A DNA stretch of 13,392 bases, from contig JBFHRO010000082.1 of NCBI GenBank assembly GCA_041591635.1, positions 1 to 13,392 of the forward strand. The letters run 5' to 3'. The notes under the pieces are model-generated. The model was not told the origin of the DNA and did not search any database. It saw only the letters and a program-made list of their open reading frames with translations. Made by a program: the position numbers and the translations under genes. Origin of the DNA: JACKOD01 sp041591635 (GTDB taxonomy: Bacteria > Pseudomonadota > Gammaproteobacteria > Pseudomonadales > Oleiphilaceae). This document shows, in pieces, positions 5,808 to 13,392 of the stretch. Positions within the stretch are counted from its first letter, which is position 1; the number at the start of each line of letters is the position of its first letter.

Positions 5808-8309
5808 TTATTTATTCGGTGACCGCTCGACAACCTTACGTTTACCTTGAGCACAAGCCGCCAGTTGTTTCATTCCTTCGGCATCGAACGCATCTACTCT
5901 TAGCACATCGTAGAGCGCCGTCAGTGCCTCCAGTAACTTCGCCCGCTCATCGCGGGTGATGATCTTCTGCGCACACGCCCAATCGACGAGCTCTTCGCGT
6001 TCATGCCCCATCAAGAGTGCAATTCCGTCAATATCATCCGGATCACGTTTGCCTATAGCCTGGTGCAGTCGATCGCGCACCTCTTTGGTTTCATTGGCAA
6101 GGCGATAGGCATTTAGCACCCGACCCAAAGCGTCATCCGGCTTTGGATTAATATAGCAACCACGGCTAATACGCTCGCGCAGCGGCTGGTCACGCACAAT
6201 ACTCATCGCCACCTGCGTACCCAATTTGTCATCAGGCCCATTCAAGCCTGTTGCGCCCAGCGGGAAAACAAGCACTCTCAAGGGCCAGCGCAAAGCGGGA
6301 ACGGGAAAGTTAATAATCAGCTCGCGAAGCTGTTGCTGCAGATCACGCAGACAGGTCTGCAGACACCATTCGACAAGGGGGCGCTGGTCTTCTGCATACT
6401 GTTCTTCATGCCAAAATTTAATCACTGCTGAGGCGTAGTAAAGATGCGTCAAGCAGTCTGCCATGCGGCCAGATAAACGCTGACGGGCTTTCAGACCCCC
6501 CCCTACCGATAGCAAGGTGACATCAGTCATTAAGGCAAAGGCCGCAGAAAAACGCCCAAGCTGGCGATAGTATTTGCCAATGTGACCTGCGTTAGGGGCG
6601 GGCTCAAGCCAGCCGTGAGAGAGACCCAGAACCAGTGCCCGTAATGCGTTTCGGCTGGTATGGGCGATATGCCGATAAAATAGCGTATCGAACTCTTTAA
6701 CGGCGGCTTCTTTATCCGCCAAGCCTGCAGCTTGTATTTCGCCCACGATAAAGGGGTGGCAGCGAATCGCACCCTGACCAAAGATCATCAAACTGCGGGT
6801 CAGGATGTTTGCCCCTTCTACGGTAATGCCAATGGGAACCGCCTGATAAGCCCGCGCCAGGAAGTTCCGTGGCCCGGTAATGACACCACGACCGGCAACC
6901 ACATCCATGGCGTGGTTAATCACCGTTCTCATGAGGTCGGTATTTCGGTATTTGAGCACGGCCGAAGGCACGGCCGGCCGGACCCCCCGATCGAGCATGC
7001 CTGATGTCAGCAAGCGAGCCGCATCCATCATGTAGGTGTAACCCGCCATGGGTTCCAGCGCTTCCTGAACGCCCTCGAACTGGCTGATCGAGCGGCCGAA
7101 CTGTTCTCTGGTCAAGGCGTACGAGCCCGTGGCCAGGCAGGCCAGTTTGCCGGCCCCTGTACCCAGCGCGGGCAAAGAGATAGAGCGACCAACAGACAAA
7201 CACTCCAGCAGCATGGTCCAGCCTTTGCCCAGCATGGGCCGACCACCGATCACCTGATCCATGGAGATAAATACGTCTTTACCCCAGGTCGGGCCATTCA
7301 TAAAGGCGGTGTTCATGGGCAGATGGCGCGCCCCGCTATTGACGCCTTGGGTATCACGTGGAATCAGTACGCAGGTGACGCCGATATCGACTTCACCGCC
7401 CAGCAATTTGTCCGGGTCATAGACCTTGATCGCCAGACCAATCAAGGTGGCCACGGGTGCCAGGGTGATATAGCGCTTGTTCCAGGTGACCTTCAGCCCC
7501 AGAACTTCTTGCCCCTGCCACTGGCCGCGACAGACGATGCCCTTGTCAGGAATGGCACCGGCATCCGAACCGGCCACCGGTGAGGTTAAGGCAAAGCAGG
7601 GGGTTTCTTCACCTCTGGCAAGACGTGGCAGGTAGAAGTCTTTTTGCGACGTGGTTCCATATTCCATTAATAGCTCGCCCGGGCCAAGGGAGTTAGGAAC
7701 CATGACCGTCACCGCGGCCGACACACTGCGGGTCGATATCTTCATGACAATTTCAGAGTGCGCCGAATGAGAAAACCCCTTTCCACCCCGGTCAACCGGA
7801 ATCATCAATCCGAAAAAACCGTTGTTCCGGATGAACGCCCAAACGTCTTCGGGAAGGTCATAGTGCTCGTGGGTGATTTTCCAGTCATTCAACATGGCAC
7901 ACAGCTGTTCTACCGGTCCATCGATAAACGCTTGTTCTTCGGCCGAAAGTTTTGCAGGTGCGGCTTGCAGTAATTTATGCCAGTCGGGCCGGCCGGAAAA
8001 CAGCTCTGCATCCCAATCGATACTGCCTGACTTCAAGGCCTCCGATTCGGTGTCAGAGAGTTTTGGCAAACGCCCACGAACCCAGTCAAGCAGAGGTGCA
8101 CTTAACGCCTTTTGTCGCAGGCCAGTGGCGAAGATCAGAATATAGGCGCCCGCCAGCAGTAATCCGCCAAAGCAAATACTTAAAAACGACCAGTCATCAA
8201 GGTACATGCCTGTCAGGGTCGTTAAGGCTAATACAAGGGTGGTTACAGTGATGCCTGGGTTGATATAAACAAGGCCAAGAACGCTGGCCAGAAAGAATAA
8301 AATGCTCAT
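5808..8309 (-). CDS. fadE: Long-form acyl-CoA dehydrogenase FadE
   Basis: The 833-residue protein matches enterobacterial FadE (about 814 residues) through its length. FadE is the FAD enzyme that introduces the trans-2 double bond in the first step of fatty acid beta-oxidation. Three hydrophobic stretches at about 1-16, 18-36 and 43-62 anchor it to the inner membrane. The dehydrogenase core runs from about 120 to 530, with NGFFGLMIP, PNSLGPGELL, CFALTSPVAGSDAGAIPD (238-255), TWNKRYITLAPVAT, and Glu498 in ITVEGANILTR at the expected position of the catalytic base. GQGAIRCHP follows, and then the FadE-specific C-terminal region (about 560-820). The ATG at 8309 has AAGGAG nine bases upstream. 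It stands alone, without other beta-oxidation genes. No convincing FadR-type operator was recognised in the 203-base upstream gap. Confidence 0.97.
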   Translation of the reverse strand: MSILFFLASVLGLVYINPGITVTTLVLALTTLTGMYLDDWSFLSICFGGLLLAGAYILIFATGLRQKALSAPLLDWVRGRLPKLSDTESEALKSGSIDWDAELFSGRPDWHKLLQAAPAKLSAEEQAFIDGPVEQLCAMLNDWKITHEHYDLPEDVWAFIRNNGFFGLMIPVDRGGKGFSHSAHSEIVMKISTRSVSAAVTVMVPNSLGPGELLMEYGTTSQKDFYLPRLARGEETPCFALTSPVAGSDAGAIPDKGIVCRGQWQGQEVLGLKVTWNKRYITLAPVATLIGLAIKVYDPDKLLGGEVDIGVTCVLIPRDTQGVNSGARHLPMNTAFMNGPTWGKDVFISMDQVIGGRPMLGKGWTMLLECLSVGRSISLPALGTGAGKLACLATGSYALTREQFGRSISQFEGVQEALEPMAGYTYMMDAARLLTSGMLDRGVRPAVPSAVLKYRNTDLMRTVINHAMDVVAGRGVITGPRNFLARAYQAVPIGITVEGANILTRSLMIFGQGAIRCHPFIVGEIQAAGLADKEAAVKEFDTLFYRHIAHTSRNALRALVLGLSHGWLEPAPNAGHIGKYYRQLGRFSAAFALMTDVTLLSVGGGLKARQRLSGRMADCLTHLYYASAVIKFWHEEQYAEDQRPLVEWCLQTCLRDLQQQLRELIINFPVPALRWPLRVLVFPLGATGLNGPDDKLGTQVAMSIVRDQPLRERISRGCYINPKPDDALGRVLNAYRLANETKEVRDRLHQAIGKRDPDDIDGIALLMGHEREELVDWACAQKIITRDERAKLLEALTALYDVLRVDAFDAEGMKQLAACAQGKRKVVERSPNK

Positions 8310-8459
8310 TTGCAGTCTCTCCTTGTCGCATGACTTTTTCTTTCAGGATACTGGTCGTGTTGCGCTATAAGCAGAGCATAAGGCTTGGATTACTCCCGCA
8401 ATCCACTATCCGCCAACCAAGAGTCGCTTGCAACCCCTTGCGATCCTGCCTGTTGCTCT

Positions 8460-8488
8460 GGCGCTGGGCGTCAAGGCGCACCAGCGCC
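8460..8488. repeat. 8-bp inverted repeat in the selO-fadE gap
   Basis: GGCGCTGG (8460-8467) and CCAGCGCC (8481-8488) pair perfectly around 13 bases. The element lies 25 bases beyond the selO stop on the minus strand. No T run follows in that direction, so it is not a standard terminator, though it could slow transcription or protect the selO mRNA end. The remainder of 8310-8512 shows no gene and only weak promoter-like matches for fadE. Confidence 0.5.
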
Positions 8489-8512
8489 TGGGGATGCCGG
8501 CGTTCTTTTTGC

Positions 8513-10228
8513 TCAGGAAGAACAGCTGTAGTGCGACACGCCACCTGCGCCAAAATAGGCTTGGGGCCTCAAACGATAGTATTTGGTTTCGATCTCTGGC
8601 GACTGCTCATCGTAAGGTTTGGTCAAGACTTCCTGTAACTCATGCACAGGCGCAAAGTCACCCTTTGCCGCTTGTTGATAGGCTGGCACGACCAGCCATT
8701 CCCGCCAGGTGTATTTTGGGTTGACACGCTTCATCTGTTGCGACAGCGCTTGTGGGGTCAGGTCACTTCTGATACGACTTCTCCAGGATCCCAGCCATTG
8801 TGACCATTGCGCTTTCAAGCTGTCTGTCAGTGCGTCGGTCGATTCACGATAAAAGCTCTTTTGCAGCGCTGAACTATCCTCGGGAAGATTGGATAGTTCG
8901 CGAAAGAAGATCGTGTAATCGACGGAGGTGTCCACCATGAGTTGCAGGAGTTGCGTGAACAGCTCGGCATCAAAGCGATCCAGACCCAGCTTGGATGCCC
9001 ACATGCGTTCGATTTTCTCCTGCATCACGGACGAAAACCCGGATCGAATCGTTTCGAGTTCCTCTAAGGCCTCAGGGTTTGACGAGAGTAGCGGTTGCAA
9101 GGCACTGCAAAACATCTCAAAGTTTTTTTGCGCAGCAGCCGGCTGATTGAGGAATGAAAAGTGTCGTCCACCCCCGGTCCAAGGCTGATAAAAGGGTTCG
9201 AAGCGCTCACAAAATCCGAAAGGCCCGTAGTCGAGGGTAAAACCGCCGGCCGCACAGTTATCACTATTGAAATTGCCCTGGCAGTAGCCTACACGAAGCC
9301 AATTCGTTACCAGTGCCGTTAATCGCTCGCGGAACTCCCGAGCCAACAAAAGCCATTGACTGGCCGTTGGTGAATCCTCGCTGATCTTGCTGCGGTATTC
9401 CCGATCGATTAAATGCAAGACAATCATCGCTAGCTCTTGCAGGGCTTTCGGGTGTGCATGGTTGCGGGCTCGCCGGCCAAAGAGTTCAAGTTGCCCGACG
9501 CGCAGGAAAGACGGCGCAACACGCGTTGTAATCGCCACCGGGTTCGAGACCATAAGATCCGGATCGGTGGAGTGAGAGCCTTCAGAATACCAGGGGCGAT
9601 GGACTCTCTCCGACTGTGACACATACAGACAGAGCGATCTGGATGTCGGCACCCCGAGCGCATGCATATGCTCTTGCGCCAAAAACTCCCTGATACTTGA
9701 ACGCAAAACGGCACGGCCATCCGCCCCCCGACAATAAGGTGTTCGCCCGCCGCCTTTTAACTGCATCTCCCAGCGTTGGCCATTGATGACCGCTTCAAGC
9801 ACAGACACCGCACGGCCATCGCCATAACCATTACCGGTTTGGAAGGGGCACTGCGCTATATACTCGGTACCATAAATAGAAAGCGCGTAGCCGGTCGCCC
9901 AGCCCAGGTTGCGCATAGGCTCTGGCACCTGTGACAGATCGCCGGAGAACAGACGACGGAAATCATCCGTTTGGGCGAGACTGTCGTCGAAACCTAATTC
10001 ACGGAAAAACAGCCGGCTGTGCGCCACATACAGAGGCTCGGCAATGGGCGTGGGTTTAACAGGCACATAGTGACCCGAAAAAACCTGCCGTGGCGCGTAA
10101 TCGTTACCGCTGGCTGTTGCGTTGGGGTCGCAGTTAAGGCTATTCATCAGCGAATAATCGGCTAACCGGGCAAGTTCATCGAGCCTGCTCAGGGGTGGGG
10201 TGACAACACAGGTTTGCTGCTTTTTCAT
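8513..10228 (-). CDS. selO: SelO/YdiU family protein adenylyltransferase, long form
   Basis: SelO proteins have a pseudokinase fold with ATP bound in a flipped position and transfer AMP to Ser, Thr or Tyr of target proteins, with a role in redox stress. This 571-residue protein shows the family pattern: GNGYGDGRAVSVLEAV (132-147), the Lys158 stretch MQLKGGGRTPYCR, DGRAVLRSSIREFLAQE (170-186), LGVPTSRSL (191-199), RVAPSFLRVGQLELF (236-250), and the metal/catalytic segment NFNSDN with Asp323 and LDYGPFGF with Asp333. The C terminus ends SCSS, with Cys569 where animal SelO has selenocysteine. It is about 90 residues longer than the 478-residue Escherichia protein; the alignment that would place the extra length was not done. 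The ATG at 10228 has only a distant AAGGG (12 bases). The gene begins 64 bases after the GGDEF-EAL gene ends, without a terminator, so co-transcription is possible. Confidence 0.93.
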   Translation of the reverse strand: MKKQQTCVVTPPLSRLDELARLADYSLMNSLNCDPNATASGNDYAPRQVFSGHYVPVKPTPIAEPLYVAHSRLFFRELGFDDSLAQTDDFRRLFSGDLSQVPEPMRNLGWATGYALSIYGTEYIAQCPFQTGNGYGDGRAVSVLEAVINGQRWEMQLKGGGRTPYCRGADGRAVLRSSIREFLAQEHMHALGVPTSRSLCLYVSQSERVHRPWYSEGSHSTDPDLMVSNPVAITTRVAPSFLRVGQLELFGRRARNHAHPKALQELAMIVLHLIDREYRSKISEDSPTASQWLLLAREFRERLTALVTNWLRVGYCQGNFNSDNCAAGGFTLDYGPFGFCERFEPFYQPWTGGGRHFSFLNQPAAAQKNFEMFCSALQPLLSSNPEALEELETIRSGFSSVMQEKIERMWASKLGLDRFDAELFTQLLQLMVDTSVDYTIFFRELSNLPEDSSALQKSFYRESTDALTDSLKAQWSQWLGSWRSRIRSDLTPQALSQQMKRVNPKYTWREWLVVPAYQQAAKGDFAPVHELQEVLTKPYDEQSPEIETKYYRLRPQAYFGAGGVSHYSCSS

Positions 10229-10233
10229 GAAGT

Positions 10234-10248
10234 CAAAAGACCCTTTTG
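10234..10248 (-). promoter_or_regulatory. Small hairpin over the selO ribosome binding site
   Basis: On the minus strand CAAAAG-GGT-CTTTTG forms a 6-bp stem with a 3-base loop, ending five bases before the selO ATG. The only Shine-Dalgarno-like bases, AAGGG, span the stem and loop. It could dampen translation, but it is AT-rich and weak. Confidence 0.3.
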
Positions 10249-10292
10249 TTCGCTACCATCTAAACAGGATGCTCATGGCTCATTCGGCGGAG

Positions 10293-13223
10293 TCAATGAG
10301 TATAGTTCCCGCACTCTGAAAGATTATGGCTCGCATCCCGCATGGCGCGTTCTGCAGTCCAGCTCGGATCGGGCTTCCATGACCTTGACCATCGATAAAA
10401 CTGATCTGCCGGCATTGGCTTGGCAATACCATAGCCTTGTGCAACATCGCAGTTGAGTTCCAAAAGAGCCAGGCCATGTTCCACCGATTCAACACCTTCA
10501 GCTATAACGCTGCATTTGAATGCCGCAGCCAGACCCATGACACCTTTAATAATCGCCAGGTCACCCGAATCTTCAAGCATGTTTTTGACAAAACTCTGAT
10601 CGATCTTCAATTGCGAAACGCCCAGCTTCTTGAGATAGGTTAGCGATGAATAACCGGTGCCAAAATCATCCAGTGCGAAGGTAACGCCCATTTCTCGGCA
10701 TGCATCAATTACTCTGGAAGCCAGTTCCATATCTTTGAGTGTGCTCGTTTCAAGTATTTCTATTTCGAATCGGTTGCTATGAACCAGCGGGTGCGCATGA
10801 AAAATTCGCTGCAAGCAATCTAGAAAATTATCTTGCTGTAACTGCAAGGCACCTATATTGACACTTAAATGGATATCCATACCTTGCTTTAGCCATAGTT
10901 CCCTCTGGGTCATCGCAGCATCAATCACCCATTCTCCTATCAAAATGGCCAAGGGATGATCTTCGACCGAATCCAGGAAATCTCCTGGACATAACAAGCC
11001 TTTTTCCGGGTGCTGCCAACGAACCAATGCCTCGGCACCAATTATCTGCCCTGTGCGCATGTTCACTTTTGGCTGATAAAATAAAACAAACTCTTCATTC
11101 TCAATCGCGAGCCGAATACGACCATGCGTTTCATGGCGTGCACGGATATAGCTATCATGCTCGGCATCAAAAACAATATAGCGATTTCCTCCAAGCATCT
11201 TGGCTTGATACATGGCCTGATCAGCTTGACGCAGGAGTTGTTCCGCATCGATTTGCTGTTTTCCGTCATGGAATACAATGCCGATACTCGCTGTAATACT
11301 CTCGTCTTGGCATACGGATTCGTGTTTTTTTGATACGTTGACCAGTAGACGATCCAGCGTCGAGAACGCATTGGAATAGTTGTCTAAATCCGTCAGAATC
11401 ACAGCAAATTCATCCCCTCCTAAACGTGCCAGCATATCGCCTTTTCGCAACACACTTAACATACGGCTGGCAGAGGCAATCAGGAGCTGGTCACCTGCAT
11501 GATGTCCATGACGATCATTCACAACCTTGAAACCATCCAGATCGAGATAGATCACCGCCATGTCTTTTCCCCGGCGCGCTATCTGCGCCATTGTATGCTT
11601 CATGAAATCGGCGAGTAAGGTTCTATTGGGCAGATTGGTAAGGGCATCGTAATGTGCAAGATGCTCTAATTGCCTTTGGTGTTCTTTGATTTGGGTAATA
11701 TCGGAGAACAAAGACACACAGTGCTGTTGCTGGCCGCTATTGTCAGAAACAATGCTGGTAGCCTGAGTGACAATGATTTTCTCACCGTTTTTACGACGAT
11801 AGAATCGTTCACCAACCCAATAACCCTCTTGGTGCAGTTTGCGCAATATTGATGAATATTCGCGTTTATCCATCACGGAGCTCAGGAATGCCTGGTTTTT
11901 ACCCAGTGCTTCCGCGCGCGAAAAGCCCGTTATCCTGGTAAAAGCCTTGTTAACATCAATAATGACGCCATCGAGTCGGGTAATTAAGATCCCTTCCAGG
12001 GCATGCTCAAATACGCTTGCAGCCATTAAAAGTTTGGATTCCGAAAGCTTTCGTTCGGTAATATCCATGTGAGTGCCGGTCATGCGTAAAGGCAAATTGT
12101 TTTCATCACGTTCAACCACTTTACCTTTGGCGAGAATCCATACCCAATGCCCATCAAGATGCTGCATTCGAAATTCAACGGCGTAGTAAGGCCTTCCCCC
12201 GCTCAGATAATCGTCAATAATCGCTTGGGTTGCAGCCTTGTCATCCTGATGTAACAGTTGGAGAAATGAATCAAAGAAAGGCGCCACATTGTCCACGCTG
12301 CGCCCTATCATGCCGCACCAGCGATCGTCATAAACAACGCTATTGGTTTGAATATTCCAATCCCATAACCCCAAATCAGCGCCAAAAAGCGCCAGCGTTC
12401 GGCGTTGTTCGCTGGTTTTAAGATCTTGATTGGTCCTTTTTTCGTCAGCGATCGCTGAACTGAGTTTATTGTGGGTTTTGCGGATTTCAGCAGCCATTAC
12501 ATTAAAACAATGGGCAAGTTTGCTGAATTCGTCGTTTCCGTCAGCCTTTATTTCAACGTCGAAATTATCCTGGGAGAGTCGGCGAGCACCCGCTTCCAGA
12601 GAGTCGAGTGATCGAGTGACGGTTCTGGAAAGGCGTTGCATTGCCTGAAAAATAAAAATAAGGAAAATGCCCGCCAAAACCAAGGATAGATTCAACACAT
12701 CCTGGGTATACCTGGACAGTTGATCTTTATTCACATAACTCACCGCTATCCAGTTCCATTCGGGGCACTCTCCAAAGGCAGCCATCATTGTCACTTTATT
12801 TCCGGAACTGGATAGGCTTTCAAATTCAGTATGACCTTGTATTTTCTCGATCATGGATTGAATCAGACTGTTGTTAAAAAAGGATCGAGCCTCATTTAAA
12901 TCTGTTGAGAAATAAATTTGCCGGGTGAGTGTGTCAATAATAGCTATGGAGGTGAGAGGTGCTATATCTTTTGTGATGCTCGATACCATGCTGCTTTTGG
13001 TGAAGTTACGGTAATATTCGACTTCGGACATGCCAAGTGCTTCAATAGTTTCGTAATTGGATTTACATTTATCCGTTATGTGGTTGACATTGTTTATAAG
13101 CAGGTCGAACTGTAATGTCGTAAATTTTTTTCCTGTTATTACAAAGTTTGCAGAAAGAATGAGTGCTATCAGAAGGGTAACGCTTGGAACTATATAGAAA
13201 ATCAGTTTATTTCTTATTTTCAT
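10293..13223 (-). CDS. Membrane sensor PAS-PAS-GGDEF-EAL protein (c-di-GMP turnover)
   Basis: The 976-residue protein has, in order: a membrane segment (about 7-29), a periplasmic Cache-like sensor region (30-176), a second membrane segment (about 177-196), HAMP (197-250), a short coiled linker, PAS domain 1 with its PAC motif ending GTHMDITERK (272-392), PAS domain 2 ending LFSDITQIK (398-513), GGDEF (522-688) and EAL (705-948). The cyclase site GGDEF (602-606) is intact, and the RKGD inhibitory-site motif (593-596) lies five residues before it. The phosphodiesterase half keeps EAL (731-733), Asn789, Glu825 in EILETS, DDFGTG (852-857), Lys873, Glu909 and Gln929. Both activities are therefore plausible: c-di-GMP synthesis and breakdown, switched by a periplasmic signal. 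The start overlaps the end of an upstream solute-binding protein gene by 17 bases, which suggests translational coupling. Its own ribosome site is weak (GCGGA). Confidence 0.95.
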   Translation of the reverse strand: MKIRNKLIFYIVPSVTLLIALILSANFVITGKKFTTLQFDLLINNVNHITDKCKSNYETIEALGMSEVEYYRNFTKSSMVSSITKDIAPLTSIAIIDTLTRQIYFSTDLNEARSFFNNSLIQSMIEKIQGHTEFESLSSSGNKVTMMAAFGECPEWNWIAVSYVNKDQLSRYTQDVLNLSLVLAGIFLIFIFQAMQRLSRTVTRSLDSLEAGARRLSQDNFDVEIKADGNDEFSKLAHCFNVMAAEIRKTHNKLSSAIADEKRTNQDLKTSEQRRTLALFGADLGLWDWNIQTNSVVYDDRWCGMIGRSVDNVAPFFDSFLQLLHQDDKAATQAIIDDYLSGGRPYYAVEFRMQHLDGHWVWILAKGKVVERDENNLPLRMTGTHMDITERKLSESKLLMAASVFEHALEGILITRLDGVIIDVNKAFTRITGFSRAEALGKNQAFLSSVMDKREYSSILRKLHQEGYWVGERFYRRKNGEKIIVTQATSIVSDNSGQQQHCVSLFSDITQIKEHQRQLEHLAHYDALTNLPNRTLLADFMKHTMAQIARRGKDMAVIYLDLDGFKVVNDRHGHHAGDQLLIASASRMLSVLRKGDMLARLGGDEFAVILTDLDNYSNAFSTLDRLLVNVSKKHESVCQDESITASIGIVFHDGKQQIDAEQLLRQADQAMYQAKMLGGNRYIVFDAEHDSYIRARHETHGRIRLAIENEEFVLFYQPKVNMRTGQIIGAEALVRWQHPEKGLLCPGDFLDSVEDHPLAILIGEWVIDAAMTQRELWLKQGMDIHLSVNIGALQLQQDNFLDCLQRIFHAHPLVHSNRFEIEILETSTLKDMELASRVIDACREMGVTFALDDFGTGYSSLTYLKKLGVSQLKIDQSFVKNMLEDSGDLAIIKGVMGLAAAFKCSVIAEGVESVEHGLALLELNCDVAQGYGIAKPMPADQFYRWSRSWKPDPSWTAERAMRDASHNLSECGNYTH

Positions 13224-13392
13224 TGTACAGTCCGCTTATTTGTAGAATGTTGAGATATTCTACAAATGAAACTCCATAGGAAGTTCTCCAGTATTTATCA
13301 AGAATTTCATTCTCGAGCGCATACTTTAAATATTTTTCCAATATTTTCTTAAAAACTTTGTTGTTTTTGTTGACCGCCCAACCCATGACTTC
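13207..13392 (-). CDS. C-terminal end of a probable periplasmic solute-binding protein (partial)
   Basis: An open frame runs from the window edge to a TAA at 13207-13209 and gives the last 61 residues of a protein whose start lies outside. GWAVNKNNKVFKKILEKYL, ALENEILDKYW and SYGVSFVEY match the usual end of family 3 solute-binding proteins (SBP_bac_3): a strand, a long helix over the last lobe, then a short turn around an aromatic residue. Its stop lies inside the first codons of the downstream GGDEF-EAL gene (ATGaaaataagaaaTAA), so the two genes are almost surely one operon. With only 61 residues the family call is tentative. The ligand and signal peptide cannot be seen. Confidence 0.6.
   Translation of the reverse strand, partial: EVMGWAVNKNNKVFKKILEKYLKYALENEILDKYWRTSYGVSFVEYLNILQISGLYNENKK
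13238..13267. promoter_or_regulatory. 11-bp inverted repeat before the GGDEF-EAL start
   Basis: ATTTGTAGAAT (13238-13248) and ATTCTACAAAT (13257-13267) are perfectly complementary with an 8-base loop. The element lies inside the last codons of the binding-protein gene, and its near end is 14 bases before the GGDEF-EAL ATG. In mRNA it would form a hairpin just 5' of that start region. It may tune coupling between the two genes or be a DNA-binding site. It has no T run, so it is not a terminator. Confidence 0.6.

Noticed and set aside
8460..8515. An intrinsic terminator for selO
   Set aside because: The inverted repeat is good, but no T run follows on the minus strand.
10229..10292. A terminator between the GGDEF-EAL gene and selO
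   Set aside because: No stable stem followed by Ts is present. Only the small AT-rich hairpin at the selO ribosome site was found.
1..13392. A CRISPR-linked defence or mobile island in the window
   Set aside because: No cas, integrase, transposase, toxin-antitoxin, restriction or phage genes are present. The genes next to the array are an ordinary transglutaminase-like gene and an amidase.

Overview
The window looks like chromosomal DNA of a gammaproteobacterium. The evidence is a long-form, membrane-anchored FadE acyl-CoA dehydrogenase of the Escherichia type, a SelO protein ending in SCSS, and a PAS-GGDEF-EAL signalling protein beside a periplasmic binding protein. No genus can be named from the sequence. 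There are no rRNA or tRNA genes, insertion sequences or phage genes.

Layout from left to right. The first 92 bases are the trailing end of a CRISPR array: part of one repeat, one 34-base spacer and a terminal repeat. No cas genes are visible. A transglutaminase-like protease-fold gene (204-1010, +) and an exported, probably lipid-anchored amidase (1196-2818, +) follow. The amidase converges on a secreted protein (2840-3640, -) that carries three 21-residue repeats and a Tudor/Agenet-like domain. Next come a YbjN-family gene (3904-4329, -) and, divergent from it, an exported protein with HAF-like repeats (4607-5656, +). The latter has a good sigma-70 promoter and a strong terminator. The right half is all on the minus strand: fadE (5808-8309), selO (8513-10228), a 976-residue sensor/diguanylate cyclase/phosphodiesterase (10293-13223), and the last 61 codons of a probable solute-binding protein (13207-13392), cut by the window edge.

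Most of the genes are unrelated housekeeping or envelope functions rather than one pathway. The exception is the right edge. The binding-protein gene overlaps the start of the GGDEF-EAL gene by 17 bases, and an 11-bp inverted repeat lies just before that start. This arrangement resembles the NspS-MbaA and ScrB-ScrC pairs of Vibrio, in which a periplasmic binding protein controls a membrane-bound c-di-GMP enzyme. It is the most coherent functional unit in the window. No clearly new defence or mobile system was found.
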